A stretch of 35,417 bases of DNA, taken from positions 1 through 35,417 of the IMG/VR virus record IMGVR_UViG_3300032268_000124; one strand, given 5' to 3'. Source of the stretch: a virus. Shown here in pieces: positions 16,460 to 23,687 of the stretch. Each line of letters starts with the position of its first letter. Position 1 is the stretch's first letter. Position numbers and translations under genes: made by a program. The notes beneath the pieces were generated by a model, which did no database searches, was not told the DNA's origin, and saw only the letters and a program-made list of their open reading frames with translations.

Positions 16460-16756
16460 ATGACAAACTGGACTATCTCAACACTTGAGCGTGAAACCTC
16501 AAACGGCTTTGTAACGACTGCTCATTGGCAAGCCACAGCAGTAGATGGAGAGTATTCAGCCTCTATTTACTCAACTTGCTCATGGTCAGAAGGAACACCA
16601 ACGATTCCCTATGCAGACCTGACACAAGAAACAGTCCTTGGTTGGGTATGGGCTAATGGCGTTGATAAACAAGCCACAGAAGATGCTCTGGCTGCTAACA
16701 TTGCTTTGCAGAAAGCACCAGTAACGGCTTCTGGCACACCTTGGGGTCAAGCATGA
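16460..16756 (+). CDS. Fibre-associated conserved protein (98 aa)
   Basis: The protein begins MTNWTISTLERETSNGFVTT and ends APVTASGTPWGQA. This pattern follows S74 tail fibre genes in many aquatic phages (a DUF7936-like type, number from memory). Function is unknown; a fibre assembly or tip role is likely from context. A strong AAGGAAA ribosome site precedes the start. The stop overlaps the next ATG. Confidence 0.7.
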   Translation: MTNWTISTLERETSNGFVTTAHWQATAVDGEYSASIYSTCSWSEGTPTIPYADLTQETVLGWVWANGVDKQATEDALAANIALQKAPVTASGTPWGQA

Positions 16757-16899
16757 AGCTAGAGTTAGACATTAACGAAATCAACTTTGTTTTGCAGACA
16801 TTGGGAAACCTCCCATCGTCTAGTGGCGTATGGCCTCTGATTCTTAAAATCAAAGAGCAAGCAGAAACTCAGTTACCTAAAGACGCACCAACGGAGTGA
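16753..16899 (+). CDS. Small helical protein (48 aa)
   Basis: The product MKLELDINEINFVLQTLGNL plus a LILKIKEQAETQL helix is a short protein that I have seen after fibre genes in phages. Function is unknown. It overlaps the previous stop as ATGA and has a CAACGGAG ribosome site for the next gene at its own end. Confidence 0.7.
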   Translation: MKLELDINEINFVLQTLGNLPSSSGVWPLILKIKEQAETQLPKDAPTE

Positions 16900-16902
16900 G
16901 TT

Positions 16903-17130
16903 ATGGAAAACGAAGTCACCCACAAGCAAATCTACGACAGGCTGGTTGAAGTTGAAGCCAAGGTGGATAGCATAGACCAGAACACTAAGGGTCTGGTAGA
17001 GGCTATAAAGGCTCTTGATGGGGCTTTTAAGGTCTTGGGATGGATTGCTTCTGCTGCCAAGCCTATTCTGTGGGTGGGCGGTTTAATCATGGCTGCTGGT
17101 GCTGTTTGGCAGACTTGGATTAAAAAATGA
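16903..17130 (+). CDS. Coiled-coil plus membrane-anchor protein, holin-like
   Basis: This 75-residue protein has a charged N-terminal helix (about 1-40, YDRLVEVEAKVDSIDQNTKG) and a C-terminal hydrophobic segment (about 46-71, PILWVGGLIMAAGAVWQTW). The arrangement resembles XhlA-like and other holin or holin-accessory proteins that sit in the inner membrane. It opens the run of small membrane genes before the lysis genes. A holin role is inferred from architecture and position; there are other candidates at 17127 and 18156. Confidence 0.65.
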   Translation: MENEVTHKQIYDRLVEVEAKVDSIDQNTKGLVEAIKALDGAFKVLGWIASAAKPILWVGGLIMAAGAVWQTWIKK

Positions 17131-17219
17131 AAGATTGGGCCGTGGCATTCATTGCTGCGGCCTGCATTACTGTATTTGTAATTTGGTGCAGTTTTGTCAT
17201 TGTTTTGATGTGGCCATGA
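17127..17219 (+). CDS. Tiny single-span membrane protein (30 aa)
   Basis: The product MKDWAVAFIAAACITVFVIW continues as a single hydrophobic helix to the stop. It overlaps the previous gene and the next one through ATGA junctions. Size and composition suit a small holin, antiholin or membrane effector. No family is recognised, and expression is assumed from the coupled layout. Confidence 0.55.
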   Translation: MKDWAVAFIAAACITVFVIWCSFVIVLMWP

Positions 17220-17341
17220 TCTATGCTTTGGTCCTATTAGCAGCAACCACAGAATATCGATGCACCAGGTGGACATGGACTGGTGATGTCTACAATCGAA
17301 GGGTTGTTTGCCTTGAGTGGAAAAAGGTAGAAAAGAAATGA
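17216..17341 (+). CDS. Tiny protein with N-terminal hydrophobic stretch (41 aa)
   Basis: The product starts MIYALVLLAATTEYRCTRW and ends in a basic segment. The first ten residues are hydrophobic and may insert in the membrane. Two cysteines are present. It is coupled on both sides by ATGA overlaps. Function is unknown; it belongs to the cluster of small membrane-type genes. Confidence 0.55.
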   Translation: MIYALVLLAATTEYRCTRWTWTGDVYNRRVVCLEWKKVEKK

Positions 17342-17841
17342 TTCCCATCGATCCAATGACAGCCCTGGCAGGGATACAAAGCGCCATCAGCATGGTCAAG
17401 AAGGCAGCTAATGTTGCCCAAGACCTTTCTTCTTTAGCACCCGTAATTGGCAAACTTTTCGATGCCAAGTCAACTGCTACCAAGGCCATGCTGCAAGCCA
17501 AGCAGTCTGGCAAGGGTTCCAACATGGGAACGGCCTTGCAGATCGAGATGGCACTGGAGCAAGCCAGGGCATTTGAGGAAGAGCTAAAAATGCTTTTCAT
17601 GCAGACCGGCAAGATTGACGTTTGGCAGAAGATTAAAGCCCGACAAGCAGAGATGGACTTGGCAGACGCTAAAGAGATAAGTGCTTTGAAGAAGGCAGAG
17701 AAAGAAGCCAAACAGAAAGAGCAAGAGCAGCTGGAGATTGGTTTGGCCATTGGCGGCATATTCTTTGTCTTATTTCTGGTGTTTGTTGGCGTGAATGAAT
17801 TGATGACATTCTGCGAGACAACAAGAAGGTGTGGTCGGTGA
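17338..17841 (+). CDS. Coiled-coil protein with C-terminal membrane segment (167 aa)
   Basis: ATG 17338 follows AGGTAG and overlaps the previous stop. A GTG at 17317 would only add residues from the preceding gene. The N-terminal 60 residues are amphipathic, residues about 85-140 form a Lys/Glu/Gln coiled coil, and about 142-160 (GLAIGGIFFVLFLVFVGV) are a transmembrane segment. This type recurs near lysis genes in aquatic phages. A role in lysis control or membrane association is likely but unproved. Confidence 0.7.
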   Translation: MIPIDPMTALAGIQSAISMVKKAANVAQDLSSLAPVIGKLFDAKSTATKAMLQAKQSGKGSNMGTALQIEMALEQARAFEEELKMLFMQTGKIDVWQKIKARQAEMDLADAKEISALKKAEKEAKQKEQEQLEIGLAIGGIFFVLFLVFVGVNELMTFCETTRRCGR

Positions 17842-17993
17842 ATGAGTATCAGAAGACCTTTGACCTATGCCTCAAGATATTCGTTTATGGGTGTGTGGCT
17901 TTATATGCCCTTGGATTTCTCAAATTTTTGCCGGATGACTTGTCGGACCGGATCGTTAACTTGCTGCTGGGCAGAATAGGATTAGGCAAATGA
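17838..17993 (+). CDS. Small membrane protein (51 aa)
   Basis: It starts with GTG in a GTGA overlap with the previous gene. One hydrophobic segment (about 10-30, LCLKIFVYGCVALYALGFL) is followed by PDDLSDRIVNLLLGRIG, probably a second amphipathic helix. No family is recognised. Its stop overlaps the next ATG, so it is part of the coupled lysis-region run. Confidence 0.6.
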   Translation: MNEYQKTFDLCLKIFVYGCVALYALGFLKFLPDDLSDRIVNLLLGRIGLGK

Positions 17994-18181
17994 GATATTT
18001 ATTGCTTCTTTTGCTGCTAACTGGCTGTGACGAAAAATATCGCTACAAGTGCCAGAATCCTGACAATTTTCATGCTTTAGAGTGCCAGAAACCTAGATGC
18101 CAATTTACTCAGACTTGCCCAGAGTATTTGGTCGCACCAATTTTGGAGAAAAAGATTGAAGAAGTTAAACCTAACAACTGA
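17990..18181 (+). CDS. Cys-rich small lipoprotein
   Basis: This 63-residue protein starts MRYLLLLLLLTGCDEKYRYK, a lipoprotein signal with lipobox LLTG-Cys (Cys13). The mature part has five to six more cysteines, in CQKPRCQFTQTCPEY. It should be attached to a membrane after lipid modification. Such short lipoproteins occur near phage holins. An outer-membrane or superinfection role is possible, but it is distinct from the Rz1 gene at 18867. Confidence 0.7.
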   Translation: MRYLLLLLLLTGCDEKYRYKCQNPDNFHALECQKPRCQFTQTCPEYLVAPILEKKIEEVKPNN

Positions 18182-18659
18182 AGAGATCGAGGTAAGAATT
18201 TGGGCATTTGTTGTGATTGCAGTCACACTTATCCTCACATTTATCGTCATTTCTCTTTTGTACTCAGTGACCTTTGTCACCCAGCCCATCAAATCAATGG
18301 CCCCCATTGACCAGGCTTACACAAAGATGCTGAACGATATCGTTCTATTGATTGTGGGCGGCATTGGCGGTGTTATCGGTAAACGGGCAATGACTTCTAG
18401 GCAGCAGCCACCACCCATGGGCCAGCCAATGTGCCAGCCCATGCAGGGTTACGGCCAATATGGCTACAGCAACAATCACGGGTTTAATGCCACCACCAAT
18501 GGCATACCAAACCAGCCATTTGGTGCAATGCCCAAGTGGACCAATCCAGAGCTAGATGAGTCTTGGACCCCTGGTCCACCACCAGACACGCCACCGGAAC
18601 ATCTTGAAGATGACCATGAGCGCGAGCAGCTGGCACAGGCAAGAAAAGAGGCTGAGTAA
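18156..18659 (+). CDS. Two-span membrane protein, putative holin
   Basis: The frame begins at TTG 18156, which has GGAG nine bases upstream, and overlaps the lipoprotein gene by 26 bases. Residues about 14-40 (WAFVVIAVTLILTFIVISLL) and 62-80 (DIVLLIVGGIGGVIG) are membrane segments. The C-terminal half is soluble, Pro/Gln/Met-rich and ends in a charged helix. Two spans directly before Rz fit a class II holin, although 167 residues is long for one. No ATG is available for the same domain start, so the TTG is well supported. Confidence 0.65.
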   Translation: MKKLNLTTEEIEVRIWAFVVIAVTLILTFIVISLLYSVTFVTQPIKSMAPIDQAYTKMLNDIVLLIVGGIGGVIGKRAMTSRQQPPPMGQPMCQPMQGYGQYGYSNNHGFNATTNGIPNQPFGAMPKWTNPELDESWTPGPPPDTPPEHLEDDHEREQLAQARKEAE

Positions 18660-19126
18660 TGTTTGGCATACCCATACCATATTTGATATTGGCAATCGGC
18701 ATTGCCTTGTTTGGTTCTTACCGAGGTGGCTATCACTTTGGCTGGGAAGACAGGGACAATGACATGAAGATTGCCATTGCCCAAAAGAATGATGAAGCCC
18801 GTGAACTTGAAAAAAACATGACATCTAAACTGTCAGACCAAGAAACCAAATTGAGAAAGGCCCAAGATGATATTAAAAAGAAACAGTCTGCTATGCATGA
18901 GCTTGCTCGCACTGGCCGGTTGCGCCTCCCAGCCCCAAGTTGTCCACAAGCCAGCACAAGTGCCACCATTGCCACAGGAAATAGCAACACCGATGCAAGC
19001 GAATCTGAGCGACAGACTATTGAAGCTCTTATCGATATCGCAGCCGATGGAGACAGAGCTATCACCAAGCTCAATGCCTGCATCAACGCCTATAACGAAG
19101 TGAGGGTTTTAGTCAATGGTCAATAG
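18659..19126 (+). CDS. Rz: i-spanin (Rz-like)
   Basis: This 155-residue protein has an N-terminal membrane anchor (about 6-20, PYLILAIGIALFGSY), then a long charged coiled coil (about 35-80, EARELEKNMTSKLSDQETK), a Cys/Pro-rich bend and another helix. This is the layout of inner-membrane spanins, which join the outer-membrane Rz1 lipoprotein and fuse the membranes in the last step of lysis. An Rz1 gene lies inside this gene in the +1 frame, which strongly supports the call. It shares one base with the putative holin gene. Confidence 0.85.
   Translation: MFGIPIPYLILAIGIALFGSYRGGYHFGWEDRDNDMKIAIAQKNDEARELEKNMTSKLSDQETKLRKAQDDIKKKQSAMHELARTGRLRLPAPSCPQASTSATIATGNSNTDASESERQTIEALIDIAADGDRAITKLNACINAYNEVRVLVNGQ
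18867..19103 (+). CDS. Rz1: o-spanin lipoprotein (Rz1-like), nested in the Rz gene
   Basis: This 78-residue frame lies wholly inside Rz in the +1 frame. It starts MILKRNSLLCMSLLALAGCA, a signal peptide with lipobox LALAG-Cys (Cys19), and the mature protein is Pro/Gln-rich (PAQVPPLPQEIATP), typical of Rz1. After lipid attachment it would sit in the outer membrane and pair with Rz across the periplasm. An internal ATG at 18897 is an alternative start but leaves only a short signal. Confidence 0.85.
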   Translation: MILKRNSLLCMSLLALAGCASQPQVVHKPAQVPPLPQEIATPMQANLSDRLLKLLSISQPMETELSPSSMPASTPITK

Positions 19127-19709
19127 TGAACAACTGGCCCAATTGCACATTGGCCCAGAGTGGGTGGATGCCCTTAATGAAACATTCCAGCGCTTTGACA
19201 TTTCAACGCCACTGCGCCAGGCTGCCTTTATCGGCCAGTGTGGCCATGAGTGTGCAAATTTCAAAATCTTGGAAGAGAACTTAAATTACAGGGCAGAGGC
19301 TTTGCAAAAGCTCTGGCCCAAGCGCTTTGACGCGGCCAAGGCCCAAGCCTGCGCAAGAAACCCCAAGCTCATTGCAAACACTGTCTACAGCAACCGAATG
19401 GGTAACAGGGATGAGGCCAGTGGGGATGGCTATCGTTTCCGAGGCCGTGGCTGCATTCAATTGACTGGGTCTGCCAACTATCACCATGCAGGCAAAGCGC
19501 TTGGCGTGGATTTGATCATGCAGCCCGAACTGGTGGCCACGCCCCAGTATGCTGCGCTCACTGCCGGATGGTTTTGGGACACCCACAAGCTCAACCAGTA
19601 TGCAGACAGCCAAGACTATAAAACCTTAACCAAGAAGATCAATGGCGGTTTTATTGGCTTAGAAGATAGAATTAAGCATATAAATGAAGCACTTTCAGTG
19701 CTTACTTAA
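19116..19709 (+). CDS. Endolysin, glycoside hydrolase family 19
   Basis: This 197-residue protein matches GH19 chitinase/lysozyme-type endolysins that cut peptidoglycan. FIGQCGHECANFKILEENL carries the HE pair (His44/Glu45, Glu45 the likely acid) and Glu53/54; GYRFRGRGCIQLTG is the second family signature, followed by the WFWDTHKLN segment. There is no signal peptide, so release depends on a holin. It overlaps the Rz stop by eleven bases, completing the lysis cassette. Length is normal for a single-domain endolysin without a cell wall binding domain. Confidence 0.92.
   Translation: MVNSEQLAQLHIGPEWVDALNETFQRFDISTPLRQAAFIGQCGHECANFKILEENLNYRAEALQKLWPKRFDAAKAQACARNPKLIANTVYSNRMGNRDEASGDGYRFRGRGCIQLTGSANYHHAGKALGVDLIMQPELVATPQYAALTAGWFWDTHKLNQYADSQDYKTLTKKINGGFIGLEDRIKHINEALSVLT
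19687..19703 (+). terminator. Possible weak terminator hairpin after the endolysin
   Basis: AAGCACT (19687-19693) and AGTGCTT (19697-19703) form a seven-bp stem with a three-base loop, overlapping the last codons of the endolysin. The downstream sequence is AT-rich but not a T tract. It could attenuate transcription before the metallopeptidase gene. Confidence 0.3.
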
Positions 19710-19744
19710 ATTAAATTGACATAAAAGTCATATAAGGTGCTGAT

Positions 19745-20119
19745 ATGTCTAACATTCCAACACCACAAGACTCCGCGCTTTTTGCACAAAGTGTGCGGAA
19801 GTGGCAGCAAGTGCTTAATCTTGGCGACTGGCGTATCGAGAAGGGTTTGAAGCCTGCAAAGAATGCCATGGCTTCAGTGGAATTCAATGAAGGGGCCAGA
19901 CTGGCCACATATCGTTTGGGTGACTTTGGTGCTGAAAAGATCACCCCAGAATCTTTAGACCAGACAGCCCTGCATGAATTGCTTCATGTCTTTTTGCATG
20001 ACCTTATGACAGTGGCCCAAGACCCTAAGTCATCTCAGGATGAGATTGAGGCTCAAGAGCATAGGGTGGTCAATCTGCTAGAAAAATTACTCTCTAAGGA
20101 TTCTCATGGGCGCTCATAA
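19745..20119 (+). CDS. Putative zinc metallopeptidase (HExxHxxxH)
   Basis: This 124-residue protein contains HELLHVFLHD, giving His77, Glu78, His81 and His85 in the HExxHxxxH zinc-binding order. Trp20 and the GDWRIEKGLK segment resemble the N-terminal part of small phage metallopeptidase-like proteins. Substrate is unknown; it may process a structural protein or act on a host target. There is no signal peptide. The gene begins 35 bases after the endolysin and overlaps the metallophosphoesterase start. Confidence 0.7.
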   Translation: MSNIPTPQDSALFAQSVRKWQQVLNLGDWRIEKGLKPAKNAMASVEFNEGARLATYRLGDFGAEKITPESLDQTALHELLHVFLHDLMTVAQDPKSSQDEIEAQEHRVVNLLEKLLSKDSHGRS

Positions 20120-21092
20120 CGAAACTTGCACGGACATGGAATTTATCCAACTGTGGGGTGAACTTCAGTCTGCAACAAAAATTGCCGAACATCTTGGCAT
20201 CAATACCAGAGCAGCGCATTTGCGCAGAAGGTGGATTGAAGAGCATTACAAAATGAAACTTAATGCCAAAGACCATCGAGGCGCTTTGTATGACAAAAAC
20301 AGACCCAAGTCATTTAGTCCACTAAAGCAAGTTGAGCTTGGAATGCTAGATGGCACTGTGATTGTTTTCTCTGATGCCCATTTCATACCTGGTCAAAGGT
20401 CCACGGCCTTTAAGGGCTTACTGTGGGCCATTCAAGAATTCAAGCCCCATGTCGTGATTTGTAATGGTGATGCGTTTGATGGGGCTTCAATAAGCCGTCA
20501 TAACGTAACTGAACAACCAGCGACTACTGTTATTCAAGAGCTTAAAGCTACGCAAGGTGCGTTGGGTGAGATCGAGGAAGTGGCCAAGGCAGCTAGGCAC
20601 AATGTAAAGCTATTGTGGACATGGGGCAATCATGACGTTAGATTTGGCAATCGACTGGCCCAGCACGCACCACAATTTAAAGAAGTATTGGGTTTTAAAC
20701 TGACAGATCACTTTTTAGATTGGGACTTCTGCTGGGCAGTATGGCCCACTGAGCAGTGCATCATCAAGCACCGATACAAAGGTGGAATTCATGCCACCCA
20801 CAACAACACTGTGAATGCTGGCGTATCGGTGGTGACTGGCCATTTGCATTCATTAAAAGTGACGCCATTTGCTGACTATAACGGCAATCGTTTTGGGGTA
20901 GATACCGGAACATTGGCAGAGACTGATGGGCCGCAATTTACCTATGCCGAGATCAATCCAAGCAATCACCGATCAGGCTTTGCAATTTTGAATTTCTTCA
21001 ATGGTCGATTGCTTTGGCCAGAGCTGGCCCACAAGTTTGATGAGGATTTGATCGAGCTTAGGGGGTGTGTCTATGATGTGAGCCAATTTTGA
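20106..21092 (+). CDS. Calcineurin-like metallophosphoesterase with N-terminal HTH-like region
   Basis: The 328-residue protein carries all metallophosphoesterase motifs: SDAHF (89-93), NGDAFDG (120-126), GNHD (174-177), HATHN near 229 and GHLH (245-248). These bind two metal ions and hydrolyse phosphoesters. The first 60 residues contain a predicted helix-turn-helix (TKIAEHLGINTRAAHLRRRW, about 24-43), so DNA may be its target. In phages such enzymes are placed in nucleotide or DNA metabolism, but the real substrate cannot be told from sequence. It overlaps the metallopeptidase gene by 14 bases. Confidence 0.85.
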   Translation: MGAHNETCTDMEFIQLWGELQSATKIAEHLGINTRAAHLRRRWIEEHYKMKLNAKDHRGALYDKNRPKSFSPLKQVELGMLDGTVIVFSDAHFIPGQRSTAFKGLLWAIQEFKPHVVICNGDAFDGASISRHNVTEQPATTVIQELKATQGALGEIEEVAKAARHNVKLLWTWGNHDVRFGNRLAQHAPQFKEVLGFKLTDHFLDWDFCWAVWPTEQCIIKHRYKGGIHATHNNTVNAGVSVVTGHLHSLKVTPFADYNGNRFGVDTGTLAETDGPQFTYAEINPSNHRSGFAILNFFNGRLLWPELAHKFDEDLIELRGCVYDVSQF

Positions 21093-21232
21093 GTGCCTGG
21101 CTGATTATTCTGACTGGCGCGATCTATGCCTACATTGCTGCTGAACAACTCTACAGAGGCAATCCATCTATGGCAATGGTCTATGCAGGCTACGCATTTT
21201 CAAATGTGGGGCTGTACTTGATGGCCAAGTAA
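21089..21232 (+). CDS. Small two-span membrane protein (47 aa)
   Basis: TTG 21089 overlaps the previous stop (TTGA), giving a 47-residue hydrophobic protein with segments LIILTGAIYAYIAAEQLY and AMVYAGYAFSNVGLYLM. I recall similar short proteins in other phages, without known role. The 13 bases to the convergent minus-strand gene end contain nothing further visible. Confidence 0.6.
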   Translation: MSAWLIILTGAIYAYIAAEQLYRGNPSMAMVYAGYAFSNVGLYLMAK

Positions 21233-21245
21233 GCCCCATCAGGAA

Positions 21246-21443
21246 TCAAACTTCTGTGGTTTCTTCTTCTTCAGTGTCTTCAAAGTCTTCTTCATCAAGG
21301 TCAATTGCTTCATATTCAACTGCCCAGCCGTGTTCTTCTTGAAAAGCAATGAAATCTTTGATGATCTCAATTTTGTCGAAATCCCACGTTTCAATCGTAA
21401 TTTTCTCACTTTCGTGAAAACCTAATTCCATTTCAAATTTCAT
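21246..21443 (-). CDS. Very acidic small protein on the minus strand
   Basis: This 65-residue protein carries about 25 Asp/Glu and only four Lys, concentrated in the C-terminal 25 residues (LDEEDFEDTEEEE). It has a good ribosome site (GGGGAA five bases before ATG 21443). It is the only minus-strand gene within 28 kb of plus-strand genes, so it is probably separately transcribed. Strong negative charge suggests a DNA mimic that blocks a host DNA-binding protein or nuclease. An alternative is a passive shadow of composition, but the ribosome site and intergenic placement argue for a real gene. No family is recognised. Confidence 0.6.
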   Translation of the reverse strand: MKFEMELGFHESEKITIETWDFDKIEIIKDFIAFQEEHGWAVEYEAIDLDEEDFEDTEEEETTEV

Positions 21444-21476
21444 GACATTCCCCAGTTAAAGCAGCCGATTGCTGCA

Positions 21477-21504
21477 AAATTATCGTAGTCCGATTTTGTG
21501 TCAA
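21477..21504 (-). promoter_or_regulatory. Candidate promoter for the acidic minus-strand gene
   Basis: On the minus strand, perfect TTGACA (21499-21504) is followed by GATAAT at spacing 14 (21479-21484) or TAATTT at spacing 16. Spacing is short for the better -10, so strength is uncertain. GCAGC/GCTGC (21461-21475) forms a small hairpin in the leader. Confidence 0.35.
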
Positions 21505-21549
21505 TGAAAAGACTTATCCATTGGGGGCTGTTTAGGGCAAAATCAAGCC

Positions 21550-22206
21550 ATGGCCAATGTCAAGCAACAATTAGAGTCCCCATCTATACCGAGTCTGGGT
21601 TTCCCGCCAGAGGCGTATGAGCGCAGGCACTTGAATGAAAACTATGGCGCTTTAAACAATTACTTCAGAAAACTGACGACAGTGCTGGGGTCTCTGTTTG
21701 GACCCAAGGGTGGCAAGTTTATGAACAACCCCCATGGGGCATTTCAAGACTCAACCGACCAAACAGCTGCCAACACCACCACGGCCTATGCGGTCACATT
21801 CAACACGACAGACTTTTCCAATGGCGTGACAATAGCCAGCAACTCTCGGATCACTGTGGCCGATGCCGGAATCTGGAACTTGCAGTTTTCCATTCAGTTT
21901 AAGAACACCACAAACGATGGTCAAGATGTGGATATTTGGTTTCGTAAAAATGGAACAAATATCGCAAACTCAAACAGCAGATTTCACTTGTCACAAAGAA
22001 AATCGGCAGGCGACCCAAGCCATTTGATTGCAGCCATGAATTTTTTTGTAAGCCTGGCAGCCAACGATTATGTTGAAATTATGTGGCGCACCACCAGCAC
22101 TGATGTAAGTATTGAACATTTCAACGCTAGCACCAGCCCCACACGGCCAGCAGTACCATCAGCCATTGTCACAATGAGCTTTGTGTCCAACTTACCAACA
22201 ATATAG
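21550..22206 (+). CDS. Virion protein with C1q/jelly-roll-like domain
   Basis: The 218-residue protein has an N-terminal helical part (about 1-50) and a beta-rich C-terminal domain with YAVTFNTTDFSNGVTIASNS, in pieces, and WNLQFSIQFKNT and DIWFRKNGTNI. This pattern marks a C1q/TNF-like phage structural domain, often used for trimerisation or receptor contact. It begins the tail/ejection gene block after the acidic minus gene. There is no strong ribosome site, only GGGC upstream of the ATG. Confidence 0.7.
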   Translation: MANVKQQLESPSIPSLGFPPEAYERRHLNENYGALNNYFRKLTTVLGSLFGPKGGKFMNNPHGAFQDSTDQTAANTTTAYAVTFNTTDFSNGVTIASNSRITVADAGIWNLQFSIQFKNTTNDGQDVDIWFRKNGTNIANSNSRFHLSQRKSAGDPSHLIAAMNFFVSLAANDYVEIMWRTTSTDVSIEHFNASTSPTRPAVPSAIVTMSFVSNLPTI

Positions 22207-22208
22207 CC

Positions 22209-23687
22209 ATGTACTTACCACTCAAATTACCCCCAGGCATTTATAGAAACGGCACTGAGTACCAGGCAGCAGGCCGGTGGTATGACGCAAATCTTGTGCG
22301 CTGGTATGAGAACACTTTGCGGCCCATGGGTGGCTGGAGAAAACGTGCTTCTGGCCAGATGTCTGGTCTTTGCCGAGGCTTTATTACTTGGCGCGATAAC
22401 AGTGCCAACCGATGGATTGCTGCTGGAACGCACACAAAGCTCTATGCCATGAATGAGGCTGGAACACTCAAAGAAATCACGCCCACTGGCTTCACAGCTG
22501 GCATTGCGGATTCATTGTCAAAGACCGGCTATGGCTACAGCACCTATGGCACTCTGGCCTATGGCACGGCACGACCAGACACTGGCTTGATCACCCCAGC
22601 CACCACATGGTCCATGGACACATGGGGCGAGTATTTGATTGCTTGCTCCAATGCCGATGGCAAAATATATGAGTGGCAATTAGGCTTCACAACCCCCACA
22701 TTGGCAGCGGCAATCACCAATGCCCCAACGAGTAACAAGGCTATTTTGGTGACTGCCGAGCGAATTCTGTTTGCCCTTGGCGCTGGTGGAAACCCACGCA
22801 AAGTGCAGTGGTGCGACCAAGAAAACAATACCCTTTGGACACCAGCTGGCGACAATCAGGCAGGCGACTATGAGCTGGCCACGCCTGGCACACTTTTGGC
22901 CGGTAAGCGCGTTAAGGGTGTAAACCTACTGTTTACAGATGTCGATGTCCACACGGCCCAGTATGTTGGCGCTCCATTTGTCTATGGCTTTGAGAAGGCT
23001 GGCTCTGGCTGCGGTCTCATTTCAGCCCAAGCGGTGGCGGCCATTGACACTGCTGCCATTTGGATGAGCAAGTCTGGCTTTTGGATTTATGACGGCTATG
23101 TCAAGCCACTGCCAAGCGATGTGTCGGACTATGTCTTTGGCAATATCAACTTTAACCAGGCATCCAAAGTCTATGCGGTCCATAACAGTAAGTTTGGTGA
23201 AATCTGGTGGTATTACCCAAGCAGTGGAAGTAATGAGAATGACAGTTATGTCACCTATAACTACAGAGAAAACCACTGGAACATAGGCACATTGGCCAGA
23301 ACTGCCGGCACTGATGCTGGCGTGTTTGCCAACCCCTTGGCCGTTTCAACTGACGGGTTTATCTACGAGCATGAGGTCGGTTTTGCTTATGACAGCGCCA
23401 GTCTTTATGCCGAGTCTGGCCCAGTGCAATTGGGCAATGGCGACAACATCATGTCTGTCAGGCAAGTGGTCCCAGATGAGCAGACCTTGGGTGAGGCGGT
23501 GGTTTCATTCAAAACCCGTAATTACCCCACAGGCACACAATCCACATTTGGACCCTATACGGCAGCCAACCCGACTGATGTCCGGTTTGCAGCGCGCCAG
23601 GTCAACATGAAGGTGACTGGCAACACTTTGGCCGACTGGCGAATTGGGGTGATGCGGCTTGATGCAGTCCCAAGTGGTAAGCGATGA
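22209..23687 (+). CDS. Tail nozzle/DNA stabilisation-like beta-propeller protein
   Basis: This 492-residue protein begins with a LPPGIYRNGTEYQAAGRWYDANLV stretch (in pieces), typical of phage tail nozzle or packaged-DNA stabilisation proteins (P22 gp10-like). It then shows repeated Trp/Tyr-rich blade motifs such as WIAAGTHTKLYAMN and YLIACSNADGKIYEW that fit a beta-propeller. It should join the adaptor ring and close the head. Sequence identity to P22 gp10 is not something I can measure here. It directly follows the jelly-roll protein and shares four bases with the next gene. Confidence 0.75.
   Translation: MYLPLKLPPGIYRNGTEYQAAGRWYDANLVRWYENTLRPMGGWRKRASGQMSGLCRGFITWRDNSANRWIAAGTHTKLYAMNEAGTLKEITPTGFTAGIADSLSKTGYGYSTYGTLAYGTARPDTGLITPATTWSMDTWGEYLIACSNADGKIYEWQLGFTTPTLAAAITNAPTSNKAILVTAERILFALGAGGNPRKVQWCDQENNTLWTPAGDNQAGDYELATPGTLLAGKRVKGVNLLFTDVDVHTAQYVGAPFVYGFEKAGSGCGLISAQAVAAIDTAAIWMSKSGFWIYDGYVKPLPSDVSDYVFGNINFNQASKVYAVHNSKFGEIWWYYPSSGSNENDSYVTYNYRENHWNIGTLARTAGTDAGVFANPLAVSTDGFIYEHEVGFAYDSASLYAESGPVQLGNGDNIMSVRQVVPDEQTLGEAVVSFKTRNYPTGTQSTFGPYTAANPTDVRFAARQVNMKVTGNTLADWRIGVMRLDAVPSGKR

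Noticed and set aside
16932-17759. 275-codon minus-strand frame opposite the small membrane genes
   Set aside because: It is antisense to five coupled plus-strand genes and its product is Ser/Cys/Ala-rich without recognisable domains.
19716-19721. Perfect TTGACA after the endolysin
   Set aside because: No -10 box lies at 16-18 bases downstream, so a promoter is not supported.
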